This document shows positions 6,074-10,752 of a stretch of 10,752 nt of DNA, piece by piece (within the stretch, counting starts at the first letter, position 1; every line of letters starts with the position of its first letter). Under the pieces are notes generated by a model. It searched no databases. It had not been told where the DNA came from and saw only the letters and a program-made list of their open reading frames with translations. The translations under genes were made by a program, and so were the position numbers. This DNA is from CAKVOD01 sp964489405 (GTDB lineage Bacteria; Bacillota; Clostridia; Christensenellales; UBA1242): NCBI GenBank assembly GCA_964489405.1, contig CAZAYL010000031.1, forward strand, positions 1 through 10,752, written 5' to 3'.

Positions 6074-6955
6074 CTAAATATCTATCAGATTGCCAAGTTC
6101 CTCAGAGAATGACGAAGAGTAATACGTGTTCAAGCCGGGAGTGAAAGTCAGTTCTCCAAAAATCGGATGGCCATTGATTACATACAAATCCACCCGGCAA
6201 TACTTGAATCCAGCTGAGAGCTTTTTCGCGATGTCTTTCATCTCTTCCCAGCACTGAGGGCATTGCACCAACCTCGACTCGCTCAAATGGGAATTGTGTT
6301 CGTCATACCATTCCGGATGAGGATTCCAATCCATATCATAGAGCATCTCGTTAACCTTGTGGGTGTACATTGCCCTGTCTGAGAATACGCTTATAAACTT
6401 CGGTTCTCCATTGAAACAACTGATTTTATAATCTATGAGCATCTTGTCCGGATCACCATCCTGGACTAGCAACTCTTCCGCTATTATCTTGGGCTCGATT
6501 CTGGAGTAGTGGCATTGCCCGCTGATATCTCCGAACCTTAACTTCATCCATTCTTTCAAGTCGCTGCGCAACTTGACCAAGTCGTATTGTTTTTTGTCTC
6601 TAACAATAGCGACGGTAGCACAACCGTTATTGGTCTTTATGACGAAGCTGTCAGGCAATTTGTCGAAGTCAATATCCTCAGGATGGTCCCACACTCCATA
6701 TAGCTTATTCAGTATACCTCGCCCATAATGGGTTGATACATAATCTCTTACCAAATATTTATCAGCCAGTTTCGACCACATGGTAGTGTCCGTATTACAG
6801 GCCAAATAAAACAGCTTTTCGTGGAACAGCTTAGGCTTGTTGATATTGGGCAGCTTCTTAAACTCTTTAAAATACCGCATTGACAGCATCAGTTTCTGAT
6901 GATTCCTGCAAAAATCAGCGAATGGAGCCAATGTCTTGTAGATTAAAATATTCAT
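6074..6955 (-). CDS. TupA-like ATP-grasp protein (copy 1)
   Basis: This 293-residue protein is another TupA-like ATP-grasp (PF14305) member. It shows KLFHEKLFYLACNTDTTMW then KLADKYLVRDYV (42-73), DSFVIKTNNGCATV (102-115; Lys107), IIAEELL (157-163), LIDYKISCFNGEPKFI (173-188) and CRVDLYVINGHPIFGELTFTPG (253-274). The ending TPGLNTYYSSSFSEELG differs from the SLGGFMDYLTPE ending of the neighbouring paralogue, so the two belong to different subgroups and may act on different substrates or consecutive steps. The protein lacks a signal peptide and is probably cytoplasmic, acting on sugar or lipid-linked intermediates before export. Its ATG at 6955 follows the stop of the glycosyltransferase gene by only 2 bases, so it should be in the same transcript. 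The ligase substrate is unknown. Confidence 0.87.
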   Translation of the reverse strand: MNILIYKTLAPFADFCRNHQKLMLSMRYFKEFKKLPNINKPKLFHEKLFYLACNTDTTMWSKLADKYLVRDYVSTHYGRGILNKLYGVWDHPEDIDFDKLPDSFVIKTNNGCATVAIVRDKKQYDLVKLRSDLKEWMKLRFGDISGQCHYSRIEPKIIAEELLVQDGDPDKMLIDYKISCFNGEPKFISVFSDRAMYTHKVNEMLYDMDWNPHPEWYDEHNSHLSESRLVQCPQCWEEMKDIAKKLSAGFKYCRVDLYVINGHPIFGELTFTPGLNTYYSSSFSEELGNLIDI

Positions 6956-6957
6956 AA

Positions 6958-8016
6958 TTAATGTTTTAGTATATTTTTATATAGATTTTCCAGCTCTTGT
7001 TTTATGGCCTCAGGCAGATAGCCTTTACTGATTTCATAGCCAGCTTCTCCAAACTGTTTGCGAAGATGTTCGTCATCCGTTAAGGTTTTGATCGCCTGAT
7101 AAATCTCATCCCGGTTACCCGGCGTTACAAAAAGGCCAGTTTCTTTATTCTGGACAATAGACGGGATGCCTCCGACATTTGTTGTAATGACAGGTTTATG
7201 GTAGGACTCCGCCTCAAGGATTGATATCGGAACGCCTTCTATGTAGGAAGGGAGAATGTACACGTCCGCAAGATTCAGCAAATGGGTTTTCTTTTCTTTA
7301 TCAACCCAGCCTTCAAAACGAACCAACTTTTCAAGCCCCAGTTCCTTTATCCGTTCCGTCAGCCTTTCTGTCCGCCCATTCCCTCCGATGTGCAAGACAA
7401 TCTTTCCCAGAAGTTCATCTTTATGTTCGGCGATTGCCTCAAGAGTATCGAATATCCCTTTGTTGTCGCAAATCAGCCCGAGAAAAAGGAAATGGACCAA
7501 TCCATCGCTTTCCGGTGTTGCAATCTTAGGTTCACCGATAACATTTTTGATGACTACGACATTCTTGCATCCGATACTATCAAAATATGTTTCCCATTCA
7601 GAAGAAAGACACACAACGCTGTCGACCTTACTCAGAATCGCATCAACCTTAGCTGGAGAGCTATCCCTGAACTCCTTAAAGCCGCCTCCGTGGCAATGGA
7701 AAATAACCTTCTTACCCATTGATTTGGCTATTCTTATGGCAATACTCTTCCTCCAGAAGCTGCTTCCAGATGCGGAATGGATATGCACAAGCTCAATGGA
7801 TGAATCTGTCAATAGCTTCCATATCAGTGAGCCATATCCACTTGCGGCATACCAGTATTTCTGTACGCCATTCAAATCTCCAGCAGTTGTTCGGACAAAC
7901 TTGAATGGGTGGATGAATGTCGAGTAAGTGTTGAGAACGCTCGCTATGCCACCTCTCGGGTTCTTATAATCCATCCCCACATAGAGAATTTTCTCAAATA
8001 TGCTATTACGTGGCAT
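6958..8016 (-). CDS. GT4-family glycosyltransferase
   Basis: This 352-residue GT-B glycosyltransferase is of the GT4 (retaining) type. The N-terminal acceptor domain starts KILYVGMDYKNPRGGIASVL (about 9-28), with a Gly-rich loop typical of the family, and includes VHIHSASGSSFWRK and IFHCHGGGF. The C-terminal donor domain (PF00534-like) begins near FLFLGLICDNKGIFD (176-190) and contains IGGNG (210-214) and the E-x7-E signature EGVPISILEAE (260-270), then PVITTNVGGIPSIV and TGLFVTPGN. It probably transfers one sugar to the lipid-linked repeat unit in the cytoplasm. The start at 8016 is supported by an in-frame TAG nine bases upstream and by AGGGA shortly before the ATG. The distance to the previous stop is 85 bases, unusually wide for this operon. 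Confidence 0.92.
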   Translation of the reverse strand: MPRNSIFEKILYVGMDYKNPRGGIASVLNTYSTFIHPFKFVRTTAGDLNGVQKYWYAASGYGSLIWKLLTDSSIELVHIHSASGSSFWRKSIAIRIAKSMGKKVIFHCHGGGFKEFRDSSPAKVDAILSKVDSVVCLSSEWETYFDSIGCKNVVVIKNVIGEPKIATPESDGLVHFLFLGLICDNKGIFDTLEAIAEHKDELLGKIVLHIGGNGRTERLTERIKELGLEKLVRFEGWVDKEKKTHLLNLADVYILPSYIEGVPISILEAESYHKPVITTNVGGIPSIVQNKETGLFVTPGNRDEIYQAIKTLTDDEHLRKQFGEAGYEISKGYLPEAIKQELENLYKNILKH

Positions 8017-8101
8017 AAATCCCTATTGTTTTCTTAGAACTTTTTTCATAAATACCACCATCTTCCAAGACTGTTACATCACTTTCCCAGAACGATCTAA
8101 C

Positions 8102-9175
8102 TCAAATTTGTCTATACTGATTAAGGATTCTGACCATAAATCGTTCCACGATTATTTCCCATTTGTGCGCAATCATTTGGACCCTAACTATTGATGAATC
8201 AATATGTCCCCGTTCGGCCCAGATGTACTCTAAGGCTTTAACGAAATCCTCTTCAGTATCATCAATCAGGATCCCACAACTCTGGTTAATAACACGAGCA
8301 TTCTCTGTTGTTCTCGTAGCTATCGTATAAAGCCCGGAGAGCGTATATTCAAAAGTCTTTGTGGGTGGCTGTATGTCGTAATAATCAGTGATCGGGACAA
8401 AAGAAACGCCAACATTTGCCTTATCAAAATAAGGTTTCAACTCAGCATTGGGAATCCGACCATACAATGTGACTATATCGCATAAGTCCAATTCTTTTAC
8501 CAGCTTACGATACAGTTCCAATTCACCATGATTCCCGTTTCCAACAATGTCATATGTTATTGGGATATCTGGGTGTTGATTATGAAAAGCACTCACAGCC
8601 ATTATCGTCTTATCAATTTGTCTATTATCAAATGTCCCAACATACAACAATTTGAGATTATTTATTCTTTTTTCAGATGATGATATGATATCGGCGCCCA
8701 AGGGCAGAATGAATGTGTGGTCATCTCTTTTCAGCCTGCGCCGAACTCCTTCAGAAATGACAGACACAATGTCAAACCTATCGCACGCTTGTTCAAGTCG
8801 CTTGTCATAAGTATCCCGTTCGGCTTGCGTCCCTAATACCGCCGCTGTGCGAATATCTAAAATCATTTTCTTAACCGGCAGCAAGCGCTTGAGCCATTCG
8901 CAACTTTTAAAGTACTCAACGAAAACGATTCCGTTAAAAAAAAGAACTGTTTTCAAGCATGTCAAGAAAAACCTTACACCACGTACATAATAAGCTCCCC
9001 CATAAGAAACATAGTGAATATTAATTCCTTCCAACTCCTGCCGTTTGAGCCCTGAATCAAAACAGAGGACTGTGATATCATAATCATCTTTCAGATACTT
9101 ACACCATTTGTACATATCTGTCAAATATCCGAATTGGCAGGGATTGATGAATAAAAGCTTCGGTTTGACCGTCAT
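8102..9175 (-). CDS. GT-B glycosyltransferase (GT4-like)
   Basis: This 357-residue glycosyltransferase has two Rossmann-like halves. The first starts KPKLLFINPCQFGYLTDMYKW (4-24). The second starts LKLLYVGTFDNRQIDKTI (174-191) and carries VGNGNHGELE (211-220) and PPTKTFEYTLSGLYTIATRTTENARVI (270-296), where Glu276 takes the place of the donor-phosphate-contacting Glu of GT4 enzymes. The pattern is more diverged than in the next glycosyltransferase. It probably adds one sugar of the repeat unit. Its ATG overlaps the polymerase stop in an ATGA arrangement, so the pair is translationally coupled. After its TGA at 8102 the same frame stays open for 31 more codons and ends inside the start of the next gene; see findings. 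An 8-base A run (8936-8943, coding as T8) lies in the gene but in frame. Confidence 0.88.
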   Translation of the reverse strand: MTVKPKLLFINPCQFGYLTDMYKWCKYLKDDYDITVLCFDSGLKRQELEGINIHYVSYGGAYYVRGVRFFLTCLKTVLFFNGIVFVEYFKSCEWLKRLLPVKKMILDIRTAAVLGTQAERDTYDKRLEQACDRFDIVSVISEGVRRRLKRDDHTFILPLGADIISSSEKRINNLKLLYVGTFDNRQIDKTIMAVSAFHNQHPDIPITYDIVGNGNHGELELYRKLVKELDLCDIVTLYGRIPNAELKPYFDKANVGVSFVPITDYYDIQPPTKTFEYTLSGLYTIATRTTENARVINQSCGILIDDTEEDFVKALEYIWAERGHIDSSIVRVQMIAHKWEIIVERFMVRILNQYRQI

Positions 9176-10320
9176 TGCTGGAAGAAGAATTTATAAAGTG
9201 TGTACTGTGAGGCTTCCGTAGGGCGCACTATGGCCTTGTAGATTTCGATATACACCTGCGAAAACATCAGAAGAGCCACGATAAGGAACATAATCTGGTT
9301 ATTGCTTTTTTTAAGATAATAGAACAGATAGGCAATGAGAGGCAACTTGAATATCGTGAAATACTCCACGGGCCTCAAGAAGATGTGTGATGTGTTGACG
9401 AATGCGTTGTACAGGCACATCCCGACAAAGAACAGGAGGAAATAAAGCGTAAGGAAACGATCCCCTTTGTAAAATTCCTTCATTTTGGGATAATACCAAA
9501 TGATAGCGATTCCGGTAAAATAACTGCTCAGACGACTTGGCCCCCAAGCCATCGTCCTCGTACCCTCAACGACCATCATATCCATATTCTCTGCATAGGA
9601 TTCATAACCCATAACCATCAGCAGATCCGAAAAATTGGTCATTAGATGAAGCCACGACGGCACCAATCCTAGAATGGTACACACGATGAGTATTCCGAGA
9701 TTCAAATATTTTTTGTCGAAGGACCGTCTACTGTATGTCAGGAAATAAAGCGGGAGAAGAATGATTGCAGACTTGTGGATAAGGGAAAGCAGCAGGATTC
9801 CCACCACATACTTAACAGGTTTCCGGTCCACGATGAACTGCGCCAGAAAAACGAATGCGCATGATACGACACATTGCCTTATACCGTTCATCCAGTTGAT
9901 GAAAAAGGCTGTGTTCAGCATTATGGACAACGCAACATACGGAAGCAGAAACTTTCTGTCCTTTAACGCATAATATATAAAGGAAATTTGCAGTACAGCC
10001 CAAAAAGCATAATAGAAGAATGGGGGCAGTCCCAAATATGCAAAAGATTTGGTGATGAATACAAATCCGGGCTCAAAACTATCCCTCGACATCGGCTGGT
10101 TATTCAGCGCCCGCTGATATTCCTCGTAATAGGAGAAATAGTCAACGCCTACGCCATAACGTGCTCCCGCGATGAAACCGAACAGGAGTATGGACAGGAT
10201 TATCTCCGGAGTCCAAAAACTTGTCGAATTACCACAAAGGCCACCGCGTCCGTTAGACGACTTCGCGAACACATATAGGAAAAAGGCCGTAACAGTGTAA
10301 ACCAGTATGCTTTCTAACAT
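9172..10320 (-). CDS. EpsG-like polysaccharide polymerase (Wzy-type membrane protein)
   Basis: This 382-residue integral membrane protein has about ten hydrophobic segments spread over its whole length. Segment FGFIAGARYGVGVDYFSYYEEYQ (47-69) is the hallmark of EpsG-like proteins, where a conserved Arg and Asp follow the second membrane helix. NWMNGIRQCVVSCAFVF (about 144-160) is the second typical motif, with its Arg probably contacting the glycan. The role would be to polymerise undecaprenyl-linked repeat units on the periplasmic side. The position next to a flippase and glycosyltransferases supports this. The hydrophobic start MLESILVYTV favours ATG at 10320. The TGA stop overlaps the next gene's ATG. 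The linkage formed cannot be read from the sequence. Confidence 0.87.
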   Translation of the reverse strand: MLESILVYTVTAFFLYVFAKSSNGRGGLCGNSTSFWTPEIILSILLFGFIAGARYGVGVDYFSYYEEYQRALNNQPMSRDSFEPGFVFITKSFAYLGLPPFFYYAFWAVLQISFIYYALKDRKFLLPYVALSIMLNTAFFINWMNGIRQCVVSCAFVFLAQFIVDRKPVKYVVGILLLSLIHKSAIILLPLYFLTYSRRSFDKKYLNLGILIVCTILGLVPSWLHLMTNFSDLLMVMGYESYAENMDMMVVEGTRTMAWGPSRLSSYFTGIAIIWYYPKMKEFYKGDRFLTLYFLLFFVGMCLYNAFVNTSHIFLRPVEYFTIFKLPLIAYLFYYLKKSNNQIMFLIVALLMFSQVYIEIYKAIVRPTEASQYTLYKFFFQQ

Positions 10321-10372
10321 TCTTTTCTCAAATTAACATATAACATCAGATAACATTCAAAGTCGCCAATCA

Positions 10373-10752
10373 TCACTGGGATATTTTCTTCTTGAATCTG
10401 GTTGTCACAGTCGCGACTATTTGTCTGAAATCCATCACGGTATTTAGATAGAGAGCCAACATTCCGTATGCTATAAGTGCTATCGCTATACGATAATAGA
10501 CCTTCAAGTCAAACATCTGAATCAAGAGACAAAGCCCGACAATCAATACAAGAACGACCAGTAACCAATTGGGAACCCTGTAGTTTATCTTCTTCTCTGA
10601 AATTTTATAGAGAGTCGTGTATGTTACAATCCTGGATAGCCCGAGACATAAAGGAACAGCCATTACGCCGAGATACCCGATTGTGCAGAAGAGCACAGCG
10701 ACATTGATGACGCTTCCCATTATGTATGAAATCCCTATGTATTTTGTGTCCC
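10373..10752 (-). CDS. Wzx-type polysaccharide flippase, C-terminal part (5' end outside window)
   Basis: The frame is open from the right edge of the window to the stop at 10373, giving 125 residues. The first Met inside the window (10720) is internal: the frame upstream reads DTKYIGISYIMGSVINVAVLF, a typical end-of-loop and helix segment of Wzx/PST-family oligosaccharide flippases. There are four hydrophobic segments, followed by a short basic tail (TTRFKKKISQ). The protein would move undecaprenyl-linked repeat units across the inner membrane for the polymerase encoded next. The last two helices lie in the positions expected of a 12-14 helix MOP-superfamily flippase. The gap to the polymerase gene is 52 bases. 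Family assignment is good but rests on a fragment. Confidence 0.78.
   Translation of the reverse strand, partial: DTKYIGISYIMGSVINVAVLFCTIGYLGVMAVPLCLGLSRIVTYTTLYKISEKKINYRVPNWLLVVLVLIVGLCLLIQMFDLKVYYRIAIALIAYGMLALYLNTVMDFRQIVATVTTRFKKKISQ

Noticed and set aside
7256..7927. Plus-strand open frame of 223 codons inside the GT4 gene
   Set aside because: The opposite strand has clear GT4 motifs, while this frame is low-complexity, rich in S, F and P, and matches no family.
8936..8943. A8 run in the glycosyltransferase as a second phase-variable tract
   Set aside because: The frame is intact, AT-rich runs of this length are common in this DNA, and there is no sign of an alternative frame.

Overview
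The window looks like the downstream half of a capsule, O-antigen or exopolysaccharide biosynthesis locus. All thirteen genes lie on the minus strand, so it is read from high to low coordinates. Moderate GC, AT-rich spacers with few strong Shine-Dalgarno sites, and the gene families present (WbuC cupin, PF14907-type nucleotidyltransferase, TupA-like ATP-grasp, EpsG-like polymerase) point to Bacteroidota, most likely Bacteroidales. This is an inference from gene content; there is no rRNA or marker gene here.

Order of transcription: the C-terminal part of a Wzx-type flippase (cut by the right edge); an EpsG-like polymerase; two GT-B glycosyltransferases; two diverged TupA-like ATP-grasp proteins; a hexapeptide-repeat acyltransferase interrupted by a 100-N scaffold gap; a PssD/PssE (Alg14/Alg13-like) two-subunit glycosyltransferase; a PF14907-like nucleotidyltransferase; after a 96-base spacer with two inverted repeats, a WecA/MraY-type initiating sugar-1-phosphate transferase with an unusual C-terminal extension; a 68-residue protein homologous to that extension; and a WbuC-family cupin cut by the left edge. 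Most genes are a few bases apart or overlap (ATGA, 17 bp), as in one operon. No stretch over 300 bases lacks a gene.

A plausible pathway: the WecA-like enzyme loads a HexNAc-1-phosphate onto undecaprenyl phosphate. PssD/PssE and the two GT-B enzymes then add sugars, which would give about a tetrasaccharide if nothing else in the locus contributes. The acyltransferase and perhaps the ATP-grasp enzymes decorate it. Wzx flips the unit and the EpsG-like protein polymerises it.

Three things stand out. (1) The N gap appears to be artificial: an exact 55-bp sequence occurs on both sides of exactly 100 Ns, so the contigs should simply be merged. (2) The merge point lies at a run of seven Cs (seven Gs in the coding strand) in the acyltransferase. 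With seven the protein stops at residue 57; with eight it becomes an intact protein of 155 residues. This suggests slipped-strand phase variation or an assembly error. (3) The last 70 residues of the initiating transferase are over half identical to the separate 68-residue protein encoded just downstream, and the homology starts exactly at the small protein's first codon. A small, possibly winged-helix module thus exists both fused and free, with unknown function.
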